From Gimibacter soli (lineage in GTDB: Bacteria > Pseudomonadota > Alphaproteobacteria > Sphingomonadales > Kordiimonadaceae), in contig NZ_CP116805.1 in the NCBI RefSeq assembly GCF_028463845.1, positions 868,001 through 932,000 on the forward strand: 64,000 nt of DNA, read 5' to 3'. Shown here one piece after another: positions 43,979 through 53,735 of the stretch (the first letter of the stretch is position 1; every line of letters begins with the position of its first letter). The translations under genes were made by a program, and so were the position numbers. The notes beneath the pieces are model-generated. The model saw nothing but the letters and a program-made list of their open reading frames with translations, did not search any database and was not told the origin of the DNA.

Positions 43979-46816
43979 ATGTCCGCCGACACCAAACGCG
44001 ACTTCAAGGACACCGTCTTCTTGCCGACCACCGACTTCCCGATGCGCGCGGGCCTGCCGCAGCGCGAGCCGGAATTCCTGGCCAAATGGACCGCCGAGGA
44101 TATCTACGGCCAGCTCCGCAAGGATGCCAAAGGCAAAACCAAGTTTGTGCTGCACGATGGCCCCCCGTACGCCAACGGCAACATCCATATCGGCCATGCG
44201 ATGAACAAGATCCTTAAGGATGTGATCGTCAAGTCGCAGCAGATGCAGGGCAAGGATGCGCCCTATGTGCCGGGCTGGGACTGCCACGGCCTGCCGATCG
44301 AATGGAAGATCGAGGAAAAATACCGCAAGAAGAAGATGGACAAGGACGCGGTTGACCCCGTTGAGTTCCGCCGCGAATGCCGCGAATTTGCAGCGGGCTG
44401 GATCGATGTCCAGCGCGAGGAATTCAAGCGCCTTGGCGTGTTCGGCGACTGGGACAATCCCTACCTCACCATGGATTTCGGCGCGGAAGCCAAGATCGTC
44501 GAGGAACTCCTGAAGTTCTCGATGTCGGGTGCGCTTTATCAGGGCTCCAAGCCTGTGATGTGGTCGCCGATCGAGAAGACGGCGCTCGCTGAAGCCGAGG
44601 TTGAATATCACGACCATACCTCGACCCAGATCGATGTGGCCTTCCCCTTCGTGAAGGCACCGAGCGCTGACGTTGAAGGCGCGCGGGTGGTGATCTGGAC
44701 GACGACCCCGTGGACGATGCCCGGCAACCGCGCTGTCTGCTTCGGTCCCGAGATCGACTATGCCGTGATCGAAGTGACGAAGGCGGGCGAAGCGACCCTT
44801 GCCAAGGAAGGCGACCGCCTGATCGTGGCCGAGGCGCTGATGGTCGAATTCGTCAAGCGCGCCCATCTTGAGGACTATCTCGTCATCGCCCGCTTCAAGG
44901 GCGAGGCGCTGGCTGGCGGCATGCTGGCGCACCCGTGGCGTGGCAAGGGCTATGATTTCGACGTGCCCCTCCTGCCCGGCGACCATGTGACGACCGAGGC
45001 CGGTACGGGCTTCGTGCACACTGCCCCCGGCCACGGTGACGACGACTATCTGGTCGCGCACGTCAAGTTCGGCATCCCGGTGCCGCACACGGTGGATGCC
45101 GACGGTCGCTACTATGAGCATGTGCCGATGCTGGCGGGTGAGCATGTTTACAAGGTCGCGGACCGCGTTTGCGAACTGCTGACCGAGGCCGGCGCGCTGA
45201 TGGCGAAGGGTGTGCTGTCGCACTCCTACCCGCACTCGTGGCGCTCCAAGGCGCCGCTCATCTTCCGCAATACGCCGCAATGGTTCATCTCGATGGAGAA
45301 AACCGGCCTGCGTGACAAAGCGCTGAAAGCCATCCGCGAGGATGTGAGCTGGTATCCGGCCATCGCCAAGAACCGTATCGAGGCCATGGTCGCCGACCGC
45401 CCGGACTGGGTGATCAGCCGCCAGCGCGCCTGGGGTGTGCCGATCACCATCTTCGTCCACAAGGCAACCGGTGAAATCCTGAAGGATGAGGCCGTCAACG
45501 CCCGCATCATCGAAGCCGTGAAGGGCGGCGGTGCCGACGCGTGGGTGGCTGTCCCCGCGCAGGACTTCCTCGGCAACGATTATAACGCCGCTGATTTCGA
45601 TCAGGTCTTCGACATTCTCGACGTCTGGTTCGACAGCGGCTGCACGCACGCCTTCACGCTTGAAGGCCGCGACGATCTCGCGTGGCCGGCTGACCTTTAT
45701 TTCGAAGGGTCGGACCAGCATCGCGGCTGGTTCCAGTCGAGCCTTCTCGAATCCTGCGGCACGCGCGGCACGGCGCCTTACAAGGGCGTGCTGACCCACG
45801 GCTTCACGATGGACGGCGAAGGCCGGAAAATGTCGAAGTCGCTCGGCAATACCGTGGCGCCGCAAACGATCATCGACCAGTACGGCGCCGATATCCTGCG
45901 CCTTTGGGCGGTGTCCGTTGACTATCAGGAAGACGTGCGGATCGGCGACCAAATCATCCAGGGTCAGGTGGACGCTTACCGCAAGATCCGCAACACGCTT
46001 CGGTACCTTCTCGGCAACCTCGCCGGTTTCACCGAAGAGGAACGTCTGCCGCATGCCGAGATGCCGGAGCTTGAGCGTTTCATCCTGCACCGCGTGGCGG
46101 AGCTCGATACGCTCATCCGCTCGAAATCGGCTGTGTATGAATTCACGCCGGCTTTCACCGCGCTTTATCAGTTCTGTATTGTCGATCTGTCGGCCTTCTA
46201 TTTTGACATCCGCAAGGACTGCCTCTACTGCGACGATCCGGCGAGCACGCGCCGCCGGGCGGCCCGCACCGTGCTGGATGAAGTCTTCATGCGGCTTGTC
46301 ACCTGGTTCGCACCGATCCTCTCCTTCACGGCTGAGGAAGTGTGGCTGTCGCGCTTCGGCACGGCTGCACCGAGCGTGCACCGCCAGCTGTGGCCGGCAA
46401 CCCCGACTGGCTGGGCCGACGAGGCTTTGGCCCAGAAATGGACGAAGGTGCGCCGCCTGCGCCGGGTCATCAACGGCGCGCTCGAGGTTGACCGCCGCGA
46501 GAAACGGATCGGATCGAGCCTGCAGGCATCGGCCACCGCCTATGTGTCGGATGCGGCCTATGTGGACGCGCTCAAGGGGCTTGATCTAGCCGAGATCACC
46601 ATCACCTCGGCAGCCGACCTGAAGCTCGCCGACGCGCCTGCTGGTGCCTTCAAGCTTGAGGACGTGACCGACATCGCGGTTGTCACCGGGCTCGCCGGCG
46701 GCGAGAAATGCGGACGCTGCTGGAGCGTGAAGCCGGAAGTCGCGGAAGAGGGCGATCTTTGCCACCGCTGCGATGAGGCCGTGGCCGCCCATGATGCAAG
46801 GAACACCGCCGCATGA
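43979..46816 (+). CDS. ileS: Isoleucine--tRNA ligase
   Basis: 945 residues, the standard length. HIGH motif HIGH at 70-73, KMSKS at 617-621, and the C-terminal zinc ligands CGRC (C911, C914) and CHRC (C928, C931). It charges tRNA(Ile), with an editing domain between about 190 and 400. ATG 43979 follows AGAGGAA; an upstream in-frame start at 43916 is unlikely. lspA overlaps its stop by four bases (ATGA). Confidence 0.97.
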   Translation: MSADTKRDFKDTVFLPTTDFPMRAGLPQREPEFLAKWTAEDIYGQLRKDAKGKTKFVLHDGPPYANGNIHIGHAMNKILKDVIVKSQQMQGKDAPYVPGWDCHGLPIEWKIEEKYRKKKMDKDAVDPVEFRRECREFAAGWIDVQREEFKRLGVFGDWDNPYLTMDFGAEAKIVEELLKFSMSGALYQGSKPVMWSPIEKTALAEAEVEYHDHTSTQIDVAFPFVKAPSADVEGARVVIWTTTPWTMPGNRAVCFGPEIDYAVIEVTKAGEATLAKEGDRLIVAEALMVEFVKRAHLEDYLVIARFKGEALAGGMLAHPWRGKGYDFDVPLLPGDHVTTEAGTGFVHTAPGHGDDDYLVAHVKFGIPVPHTVDADGRYYEHVPMLAGEHVYKVADRVCELLTEAGALMAKGVLSHSYPHSWRSKAPLIFRNTPQWFISMEKTGLRDKALKAIREDVSWYPAIAKNRIEAMVADRPDWVISRQRAWGVPITIFVHKATGEILKDEAVNARIIEAVKGGGADAWVAVPAQDFLGNDYNAADFDQVFDILDVWFDSGCTHAFTLEGRDDLAWPADLYFEGSDQHRGWFQSSLLESCGTRGTAPYKGVLTHGFTMDGEGRKMSKSLGNTVAPQTIIDQYGADILRLWAVSVDYQEDVRIGDQIIQGQVDAYRKIRNTLRYLLGNLAGFTEEERLPHAEMPELERFILHRVAELDTLIRSKSAVYEFTPAFTALYQFCIVDLSAFYFDIRKDCLYCDDPASTRRRAARTVLDEVFMRLVTWFAPILSFTAEEVWLSRFGTAAPSVHRQLWPATPTGWADEALAQKWTKVRRLRRVINGALEVDRREKRIGSSLQASATAYVSDAAYVDALKGLDLAEITITSAADLKLADAPAGAFKLEDVTDIAVVTGLAGGEKCGRCWSVKPEVAEEGDLCHRCDEAVAAHDARNTAA

Positions 46817-47328
46817 AATCGACCGTCTATTTCAGCCGTGCCATCTTTGGTGCCCTTGCCGTGCTCGTCATCGACCAGCTGGTGAAAATCTGGATCCTGC
46901 AGGGGCTGGACCTGCCCGCGAAAGGCAGTGTCGAGGTCACCTCGTTCCTGTCCTTCACCATGATCTGGAACAAGGGCATCTCGCTCGGCATCGGGCTTGA
47001 TGAATGGGTCGGCAAAAGCGGGCTCATCATCCTGACGCTCATCATCACCGCGATCCTTTTGCGGTGGCTGACGAAAACCGAGCGAATCCTTGAAGTCGTC
47101 GGCCTGTCGCTTGTGATCGGCGGCGCCATCAGCAACCTTCTCGACCGCTTCATTCATGGCGCGGTTGTCGATTTTGTGCACCTGCATGTCGAAGATTACA
47201 GCTTTTATGTCTTCAATGTTGCCGATGCCGCCATTACCTTCGGGGTGATCTTCATGATCTACGACGGCTTGCGGAGCTCGCCCGAAGCGCCTACAAAAGC
47301 GAACGGGAAACCTGCGGGTCCTCAGTAA
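46813..47328 (+). CDS. lspA: Lipoprotein signal peptidase
   Basis: 171 residues with four membrane helices. The aspartic catalytic motifs are NLLDRFIHG and FNVADAAIT. It cleaves signal peptides before the lipidated cysteine of prolipoproteins, such as those at 6076 and 43644 here. The start overlaps the ileS stop (ATGA), the usual ileS-lspA arrangement, and DUF3035 follows. Confidence 0.96.
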   Translation: MKSTVYFSRAIFGALAVLVIDQLVKIWILQGLDLPAKGSVEVTSFLSFTMIWNKGISLGIGLDEWVGKSGLIILTLIITAILLRWLTKTERILEVVGLSLVIGGAISNLLDRFIHGAVVDFVHLHVEDYSFYVFNVADAAITFGVIFMIYDGLRSSPEAPTKANGKPAGPQ

Positions 47329-47374
47329 AAGGAACGTGACGCCCGATCACGGGACGTCCGAGGGAGATAGATAC

Positions 47375-47809
47375 ATGAAATTCGGTTCCATCGTCGCGAT
47401 TGCCTTCTGTGGTGCGACCCTCGCCGGGTGCGGCATCTTTGGCGGCGACGGCAAGCTTTCCCCGGATGAGTTCGAGGTTGTGGATCGCGCCCCGCTCGTG
47501 ATTCCGCCTGAATCCGATCTGCGCCCGCCGCGTCCCGGCGAGCCGCGCGCCCAGGAAATCGATCCGGGCCGCCAGGCCTATGAAGCGCTTTTCCCCGGTG
47601 CGACCCTGACGCCGCAACCGCCGAAATCGGGCGGCGAGCTGACGCTCCTGCGCCGTATCGATGGCGGTGACCCGGATATCCGCTCGAACGTGGCCCAGAA
47701 GGATCTGGACGTGGTGAAGAAGCGCCTGCTGCTTGCCGATCTTCTGGACGCCGACGACCGCACCTACCGCCCGGACAATGTGACCGTGGAGCGCGTGCAG
47801 GGCAACTGA
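47375..47809 (+). CDS. DUF3035 lipoprotein
   Basis: 144 residues with a lipobox TLAGC. The mature part has DEFEVVDRAPLVIPPESDLRP, the DUF3035 signature, and a downstream helical charged region. Function unknown; it is found behind lspA in many Alphaproteobacteria, suggesting an envelope role. ATG 47375 was chosen for the signal peptide. A terminator follows. Confidence 0.9.
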   Translation: MKFGSIVAIAFCGATLAGCGIFGGDGKLSPDEFEVVDRAPLVIPPESDLRPPRPGEPRAQEIDPGRQAYEALFPGATLTPQPPKSGGELTLLRRIDGGDPDIRSNVAQKDLDVVKKRLLLADLLDADDRTYRPDNVTVERVQGN

Positions 47810-47835
47810 GCCCCAAGCACCAATGTTTCCGAAAC

Positions 47836-47865
47836 AAGGGCTGCCCGATGGGGCGGCCCTTTTTC
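47836..47865 (+). terminator. Terminator after DUF3035 gene
   Basis: AAGGGCTGCCC and GGGCGGCCCTT (one G-T pair) form a stem followed by TTT. It ends the ileS-lspA-DUF3035 transcript. Confidence 0.82.
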
Positions 47866-47920
47866 ATGCCTCACATTCTTTCGCTTTGCCGAGCCCGCTG
47901 CGGCTTGCTAGGGTCGCGCC

Positions 47921-49795
47921 ATGCCTGACACATCCCGCACCAGCCTGCCCGAGAAGGCAGGGATCATCCGCCTCCTTTCCGAACGCACGATCAACCGGAT
48001 CGCCGCGGGCGAGGTGATCGAACGCCCGGCGAGTGCCGTGAAGGAACTGGTTGAAAACAGCATCGACGCCGGCGCCACGCGGGTGGATGTGGTGCTTCAT
48101 GAAGGCGGCCGCAGCCTCATCGATATCAGCGACAATGGCATCGGCATGGACGCCGGTGAACTGGCGCTGGCGGTGGAGCGGCACGCGACTTCGAAGCTCA
48201 AGGACGATGACCTTGTCCATATCATGAGCCTCGGTTTCCGGGGCGAGGCGCTGGCCTCTATCGGCGCGGTGGCGCGGCTTACCCTGTCGTCCCGTGCCCA
48301 AGGGGCGGCGGAGGCATGGAAGGTGCTGGTGGAAGGCGGTCGCAAGGGGCAGGTGTCGCCCGCGGCCCTGTCCGCTGGCACACGGATCGAGGTGCGGGAC
48401 CTGTTTTTCGCCACCCCGGCGCGGCTCAAGTTTCTGAAAACCGACCGCAGCGAATTTCAGGCGGCGGTCGATATCATCAAGCGGCTGGCGATGGCGCACC
48501 CCGAGGTCGCCTTCAGCCTGTCGGACGGTGACCGGGTGGCCTTCCGGGCACCTTCGATCGGCGCGCTTGCGGGCGACGCACGGCTCGAACGGCTGGGTGC
48601 CATTCTCGGGCGCGAGTTTCAGGAAAACGCCATCGAGATCGATGCCGAGCGCGAAGGGCTGCGCCTGACCGGTTATGCGGGCCTCCCCACCTATTCGCGC
48701 GGGCAGGCGACGCACCAGTATCTGTTCGTCAATGGCCGACCGGTGAAGGACAAGCTGCTGACGGGTGCGGTGCGCGGCGCCTATCAGGATTATCTGGCGC
48801 GGGACCGGCACCCGGTGCTGGCGCTGTTTCTGGATGTGCCGACCGAATTTGTCGATGTGAACGTGCACCCCGCGAAAGCCGAGGTGCGTTTCCGCGATGC
48901 CGGACTGGTGCGCGGGCTGATCGTCTCGGCCCTTCGTCATGCGCTGGCAGATGCCGGCCACCGGGCCTCCACGACCGTTGCGGGCCAAGCGCTTGGCTCG
49001 CTGCGGCCCGTTGATGCCCTGCCGTGGGGGCGGGCGGCGGAGCGGCCTTCGCTGCCATCGGGTTTTGCCGCCGCCTTCGACGCGCAGGCGCCGCGCTTCG
49101 CGCTGAATGAGCCCGCCGCCCAGTTCAGTTTCAAGGCGAGCGACCCGGTAATGCGGCCAAGTGCGCCCGAGGTGCCAGCAGGCGCGCCGATGCAGGCCGA
49201 GGCACCGGCACCTGATTATCCGCTCGGTGTGGCGCGCGGGCAGGTGCATGGCACCTATATCGTCGCGCAAACGGCAGACGGCATCGTGATCGTCGACCAG
49301 CATGCCGCGCATGAGCGGCTGGTGTATGAGCGCATGAAGGAAGCAATGGCGGCGACCGGCGTGGCCCGGCAGGCGCTGCTGCTGCCGGAGGTCGTGGAGC
49401 TTGAAGAAGGCCCGGCGGCGCGGCTTGTGGCGCGGGCGGCTGAGCTTGAGGAAATGGGCCTCGTGATCGAACCCTTCGGCGAGGGTGCCATCGTGGTGCG
49501 CGAAGTGCCTGCGATGCTCGGCAAGATGGACGTGAAAGGCCTGATCCGCGACCTCGCCGATGAGCTGACCGAGATGGACGAAGCCCTATCGCTGAAAGAA
49601 AAGCTTGGTGAAGTGTGCGGCACCATGGCCTGCCACGGCAGCGTGCGCGCCGGCCGTCGCCTGAGCGTCGAAGAAATGAACGCGCTCCTCCGCCAGATGG
49701 AAGCCACCCCGCATTCCGGCCAGTGTAACCATGGCCGCCCCACCTATGTGGAACTCAAACTTTCCGATATCGAGAAGCTGTTCGGGCGGCGCTAG
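47921..49795 (+). CDS. mutL: DNA mismatch repair protein MutL
   Basis: 624 residues. The N-terminal GHKL ATPase has [22 protein letters not shown] and [12 protein letters not shown]. The C-terminal domain has [13 protein letters not shown], the DQHA-x2-E-x4-E metal-binding motif of endonuclease-type MutL, with a downstream [12 protein letters not shown] and CNHGRPT. So this MutL should nick DNA itself, as in bacteria without MutH. The last four bases overlap rsmD on the opposite strand. Confidence 0.96.
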   Translation: MPDTSRTSLPEKAGIIRLLSERTINRIAAGEVIERPASAVKELVENSIDAGATRVDVVLHEGGRSLIDISDNGIGMDAGELALAVERHATSKLKDDDLVHIMSLGFRGEALASIGAVARLTLSSRAQGAAEAWKVLVEGGRKGQVSPAALSAGTRIEVRDLFFATPARLKFLKTDRSEFQAAVDIIKRLAMAHPEVAFSLSDGDRVAFRAPSIGALAGDARLERLGAILGREFQENAIEIDAEREGLRLTGYAGLPTYSRGQATHQYLFVNGRPVKDKLLTGAVRGAYQDYLARDRHPVLALFLDVPTEFVDVNVHPAKAEVRFRDAGLVRGLIVSALRHALADAGHRASTTVAGQALGSLRPVDALPWGRAAERPSLPSGFAAAFDAQAPRFALNEPAAQFSFKASDPVMRPSAPEVPAGAPMQAEAPAPDYPLGVARGQVHGTYIVAQTADGIVIVDQHAAHERLVYERMKEAMAATGVARQALLLPEVVELEEGPAARLVARAAELEEMGLVIEPFGEGAIVVREVPAMLGKMDVKGLIRDLADELTEMDEALSLKEKLGEVCGTMACHGSVRAGRRLSVEEMNALLRQMEATPHSGQCNHGRPTYVELKLSDIEKLFGRR

Positions 49796-50343
49796 GCGCG
49801 CATTACGAAAAGCGTGCGCTGCTGGCCTTGGGATCGGTCGTCGATCAGCGTCAGCGTGTCCGGCAGGTCCATCGGGTCGTCGGTCGCTTGCTCGATCACG
49901 ATCACGCCTTTCTCCGCCAGCCAGCCACCTTTGAGGATGGCATCAAGCGTGGGGCGGACGAGGCCTTCGCGGTAGGGCGGGTCCATGAAGATGATGTCGC
50001 ACGCGGCGCCAGCGGGCGGCAGGGCGGTGGCACTGCCGCGAATGATGGCGGTCATGTCGTCGGCCTTCACCGCGCGGATATTGCGGGCGAGGAAGCCAAG
50101 CGCCGTTGGGGCTTTTTCAACGAAGGTGGTGTGGGCGGCCCCCCGCGACAGGGCTTCAAGCCCCAGCGCCCCGGTGCCGGCGTAAAGGTCCAGCACGCGG
50201 GCCTCCAGCATGTCGGGATAGCGGCTGTGTTGCAGCATTGAAAAGACGCGCTCGCGCATCCGGTCGGTCGTCGGGCGCACGTCCTTGCCCTCGGGCACTT
50301 CAAGCGTGCGACCGCGGAAACGCCCGGCGATGATGCGGGTCAC
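49792..50343 (-). CDS. rsmD: 16S rRNA (guanine(966)-N(2))-methyltransferase RsmD
   Basis: 183 residues. The Rossmann motif [20 protein letters not shown] is followed by the catalytic MDPPYREG (D-P-P-Y). It methylates G966 in the 16S rRNA. The N-terminal [15 protein letters not shown] and [15 protein letters not shown] are typical. rluB's stop overlaps the rsmD start, so both are translated from one message. Confidence 0.95.
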   Translation of the reverse strand: MTRIIAGRFRGRTLEVPEGKDVRPTTDRMRERVFSMLQHSRYPDMLEARVLDLYAGTGALGLEALSRGAAHTTFVEKAPTALGFLARNIRAVKADDMTAIIRGSATALPPAGAACDIIFMDPPYREGLVRPTLDAILKGGWLAEKGVIVIEQATDDPMDLPDTLTLIDDRSQGQQRTLFVMRA

Positions 50344-51413
50344 GGCTTGGGCTTCCGGTCAGGCCGCGGGCCTGTTTTGGCGGGGCCAGCCTTGGGGCCG
50401 GTGCTACGCGCGGATGCAGGCTTCTGGCCGTCGCGTTTGGGCGCACCTCGGGCGGGTGCCGGCTTGGTGGCCGACTTCGGCACGCCGGGCTTGCCCTTGC
50501 CGCGGTTCGGACGCTCGGTCTCGTCGCGGTCACGCGCCCGATTTTTCGCCCATTTCTTCGCACCCGGCTTCACCGGCTTCGGCTTGGCTTTCGCCCATTT
50601 CGAAGGGTCGCGCGGCTTGCGCGGGGCGACCACGCTGCGGGTTTCCGTTTTGAAGAAATCGGACAGCACGTCATGGAGCTGGGCGTCCGTCACCTGCGCC
50701 ACCGCACCGTCCGGCAGGGTGCCGAGCGTGAAGGGGCCATAGTGGGTGCGGATCAGCCGGTTCACCGCAAGGCCCAGATGCTCCATCACCCGGCGCACTT
50801 CGCGGTTCTTGCCTTCGCTGATCGCAACGGTCAGCCACGAATTGGCACCCTGGCTTTTTTCCAGCTTGGCGTCGATGGCGCCGTAATGGATGCCATCGAT
50901 GGTGACACCGTCAGCAAGTTTGGCCAGCGCCTTTTCGTCCACCCGGCCATGGGCGCGCACGCGGTAGCGCCGCACGATGGCATTGGCAGGCAGTTCCAGC
51001 CAGCGGGCGAGTTCGCCGTCGTTGGTGAGAAGAAGGAGGCCCTCGGTATTCATATCCAGCCGGCCGATGGAGATGACCCGGCCCATATGCTTGGGCAGTT
51101 GGTCAAACACCGTGCGGCGGCCTTCCGGGTCCTTGTGGGTCGTCAGCGTGCCCTTGCGCTTGTTATAGCGCCAGAGGCGGGTTTCGCGCACCTCGCCGAC
51201 CTTTTCGCCGTCCACCGTGACGCCTTCGAGGCTCATCACATTGAGGGCGGGGCTTTTCAGCGTCTGGCCATTCAGCGCGATGCGGCCTTCGCCGATCATG
51301 CGTTCGATATCGCGGCGCGAGCCGACACCGGCGCGTGCCAGTGCCTTGGCAATGCGTTCGCCGCCTGCGTCTTCGGTGCCGTCTTCCGGCGAGATGTCGT
51401 CCCTGTCGTTCAT
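50340..51413 (-). CDS. rluB: Ribosomal large subunit pseudouridine synthase, RluB family
   Basis: About 357 residues. An S4 RNA-binding domain (GERIAKALARAGVGSRRDIE) and the catalytic domain with ISIGRLDMNTEGLLLLTND, the Asp being the nucleophile. C-terminal to about 245 is a Lys/Arg/Pro/Ala-rich tail of about 110 residues (KPVKPGAKKWAKNRARD), likely disordered and RNA-binding. It probably modifies 23S rRNA. The start may be ATG 51425, four residues earlier; neither has a good ribosome site. Divergent from tadA. Confidence 0.92.
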   Translation of the reverse strand: MNDRDDISPEDGTEDAGGERIAKALARAGVGSRRDIERMIGEGRIALNGQTLKSPALNVMSLEGVTVDGEKVGEVRETRLWRYNKRKGTLTTHKDPEGRRTVFDQLPKHMGRVISIGRLDMNTEGLLLLTNDGELARWLELPANAIVRRYRVRAHGRVDEKALAKLADGVTIDGIHYGAIDAKLEKSQGANSWLTVAISEGKNREVRRVMEHLGLAVNRLIRTHYGPFTLGTLPDGAVAQVTDAQLHDVLSDFFKTETRSVVAPRKPRDPSKWAKAKPKPVKPGAKKWAKNRARDRDETERPNRGKGKPGVPKSATKPAPARGAPKRDGQKPASARSTGPKAGPAKTGPRPDRKPKP

Positions 51414-51495
51414 GGCGCGCACCATATGCTTTTGCCGGTATTGTCGCAACTTAATCTGCTTGACGCCACGGGACGTTGCCCGCACCTTCCCGGCC

Positions 51496-51948
51496 ATGAG
51501 CTTTGCATCACCCCATATGGACGCCGCGCTGGCGCTTGCCGAAGCGGCAGCGGAAGCTGGCGAGGTGCCGGTCGGGGCCGTTGTCACCGGCCCCGACGGG
51601 CAGGTGATTGCGCGCGCCCATAACCGGGTCGTCACCGACCATGACCCGACCGCCCACGCCGAGATGCTGGCGATCCGCGAGGCGTCGGCAGCGCTTGGCA
51701 GCGAGCGGCTGGAGGGCTGCGACCTTTATGTGACGCTGGAGCCCTGCGCCATGTGCGCGCAGGCCATCGCATTCGCCCGCATCCGGCGGGTTTATTATGG
51801 CGCATCCGACCCCAAGGGTGGCGGTGTGGCGCACGGGGCGCGCATCTATAACCAGCCGACCACGCACCACAGGCCCGAGGTCTATGACGGCATCGGCGAG
51901 GCACGGGCGGCCAAAATTCTGAAAGACTTTTTCAAGGCGCGGCGCTAA
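51496..51948 (+). CDS. tadA: tRNA adenosine(34) deaminase TadA
   Basis: 150 residues. Zinc ligands and catalytic E are in HAE (H54, E56) and PCAMC (C84, C87). It converts A34 of tRNA(Arg) to inosine. A SVMF-like N-terminal helix is followed by the deaminase fold. It is followed nine bases later by the mscS-like gene. Confidence 0.95.
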   Translation: MSFASPHMDAALALAEAAAEAGEVPVGAVVTGPDGQVIARAHNRVVTDHDPTAHAEMLAIREASAALGSERLEGCDLYVTLEPCAMCAQAIAFARIRRVYYGASDPKGGGVAHGARIYNQPTTHHRPEVYDGIGEARAAKILKDFFKARR

Positions 51949-51957
51949 ACTCCTGTC

Positions 51958-53271
51958 ATGCAAGGGGAAACGCCAGAAGATTCCGGGGGAATCGATGCTT
52001 TGGGCGATGACCTGGCCGGCCTGATCGATCAGGCATGGGCCTTCGCCCGGGAAAGCGTCTTCAAGCTGGACCGGATCATCGAGGCGGCAGCTGTGGTTGC
52101 CGCTGTGCTCCTTGCCTTTGTCCTGTGGCGGCTCGCCCGCAATGCGGTGATGAAGGCCTTCGGGGACCATGCCTTTGTCCAGAAACTGAGCCATCTGCAG
52201 CTTGGCTCCGTGGCGCCGATGGCGCTGACGCTGTTGCTGATCTGGACGGCGCAGCTGCTGCTCGGGCAGCTTATCAAACATACCTATGTGCTTGATCTCT
52301 CTGCCAGCCTGATTGCGGCATGGGTGGTGATCCGCATTGCGGTCAGCGTGATCCGCAGCCGCGAGATTGCCCGGCTTGTCGCCTTCCTTGCCTGGACGGT
52401 GGCGGCGCTGAATATCGTCGGGCTCCTGACCCCCATTGCGACGGTCCTTGATACGGCGGTCATCCCTTTGGGCGACGGCGGGATCAGCCTTCTTGATATC
52501 ATCACCGGCATCACCACCTTCGCGCTCCTTATCTGGGGTGCGCTGGTGCTGTCTCGCCTGATCGATGGCCGTATCCAGGCAATCCACGGCGTCCCGCCAA
52601 GCGCGCGGGTGCTGATGAGCAAGACAAGCCGGATCGTGCTCTTGACCATCGCGGTCCTGACCTCGCTGAATGCCAGCGGCATCAACCTGACGGCCCTTGC
52701 GGTTCTCGGCGGTGCGCTGTCGGTCGGTATCGGTTTCGGCTTGCAGAAAGTGGTCGGGAACTTCATTTCCGGGCTCATTCTATTGATGGACCGGTCGATC
52801 AAGCCGGGTGACGTGATCGAGGTCTCTGGCACCTACGGCATCATCAACAAGCTGGCGGCACGCTACACATCGGTCATCACCCGGGACGGCACTGAATATC
52901 TGATCCCGAACGAGGACATGATCACCCAGCCGGTGGTCAACTGGTCACACAGCGACCTTCTGGTACGGCGCCGGGTACCCTTGCAGGTGTCTTACGAATC
53001 CGACCTGCCGCTCGCCATGAGCCTGATGGCGGCGGCCGCGATGGAAGAAGACCGCGTGCTGAAGGTGCCTGAACCCCGCACGCTGCTGCGCGGGTTCGGT
53101 GAAAGCGGGGTGGATCTGGAGCTGCGCTTCTGGATCAATGACCCGCAAAACGGTGTCGCCAATATCTCGAGCGCGGTGATGATGCGCATCTGGGACAAGT
53201 TCCACGCGGAAGGGATCAGCTTCCCCTATCCGCATATGGTTGTGGATTTAAGAAAAGAGGCTGGCGAGTAA
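51958..53271 (+). CDS. MscS family mechanosensitive channel
   Basis: 437 residues, with about five membrane helices in the N-terminal half and the MscS core at about 225-430. The pore helix is LGGALSVGIGFGLQKVVGNFISG, and the vestibule begins with RSIKPGDVIEVSG. It opens under membrane tension. The length is greater than E. coli MscS, with extra helices as in the YbdG/YnaI class. It follows tadA by nine bases. Confidence 0.93.
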   Translation: MQGETPEDSGGIDALGDDLAGLIDQAWAFARESVFKLDRIIEAAAVVAAVLLAFVLWRLARNAVMKAFGDHAFVQKLSHLQLGSVAPMALTLLLIWTAQLLLGQLIKHTYVLDLSASLIAAWVVIRIAVSVIRSREIARLVAFLAWTVAALNIVGLLTPIATVLDTAVIPLGDGGISLLDIITGITTFALLIWGALVLSRLIDGRIQAIHGVPPSARVLMSKTSRIVLLTIAVLTSLNASGINLTALAVLGGALSVGIGFGLQKVVGNFISGLILLMDRSIKPGDVIEVSGTYGIINKLAARYTSVITRDGTEYLIPNEDMITQPVVNWSHSDLLVRRRVPLQVSYESDLPLAMSLMAAAAMEEDRVLKVPEPRTLLRGFGESGVDLELRFWINDPQNGVANISSAVMMRIWDKFHAEGISFPYPHMVVDLRKEAGE

Positions 53272-53325
53272 GGGGTTACGACAGACGTTATATCAACCCG
53301 GTCTTTCAAGAGGGGGAGGGACTGA

Positions 53326-53730
53326 ATGAATATCGGACGTTTTATCCTGTCAACAATAGCTGCCTATGTCGCCTTCGCGGTGCTCTTTACCGTGGCGATG
53401 ACTTTCGTCTTTCCGGGTGCGATGATCGCTTTTGCCGATCTGATGCGCCCGCAGGACGACCCGATGATGATGTGGGCTTATCTCGGCCATATGGTGCAGA
53501 CCATCGTGCTTGTCTGGTTCTTTGAAAAAGGCTTCGGCACGAAGGACCTGATGAAGGGGGCTGTCTTCGGGGGCATGTTCGGCATCTATGTCGCCGCAAG
53601 CAGCTTCGTGATGTATATGTCCTTCAAATGGCCGACCGAATATATGGTCACCCAGCTGATTACCGATGTGGTGATCTTTGCACTTGTCGGCGTGGTGCTG
53701 GCACTTCTCCACAAACCGCAGGAAGCCTGA
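53326..53730 (+). CDS. Four-helix membrane protein of unknown function
   Basis: 134 residues with about four membrane segments (about 5-30, 45-67, 75-98, 105-130). The motif GAMIAFADLMRPQDDPMM and the pattern VFGGMFGIYVAASSF are not known to me. Methionine-rich. It stops five bases from the convergent hydrolase gene. A GGGGGAGGG ribosome site is at the start. Its function is not known. Confidence 0.72.
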   Translation: MNIGRFILSTIAAYVAFAVLFTVAMTFVFPGAMIAFADLMRPQDDPMMMWAYLGHMVQTIVLVWFFEKGFGTKDLMKGAVFGGMFGIYVAASSFVMYMSFKWPTEYMVTQLITDVVIFALVGVVLALLHKPQEA

Positions 53731-53735
53731 CGGGA

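Noticed and set aside
43904-46381. An 825-codon open frame on the minus strand opposite ileS
   Set aside because: It is fully antisense to a well-supported gene; such frames are common in GC-rich DNA with strong codon bias, and its translation is rich in His/Arg with no recognisable motif.
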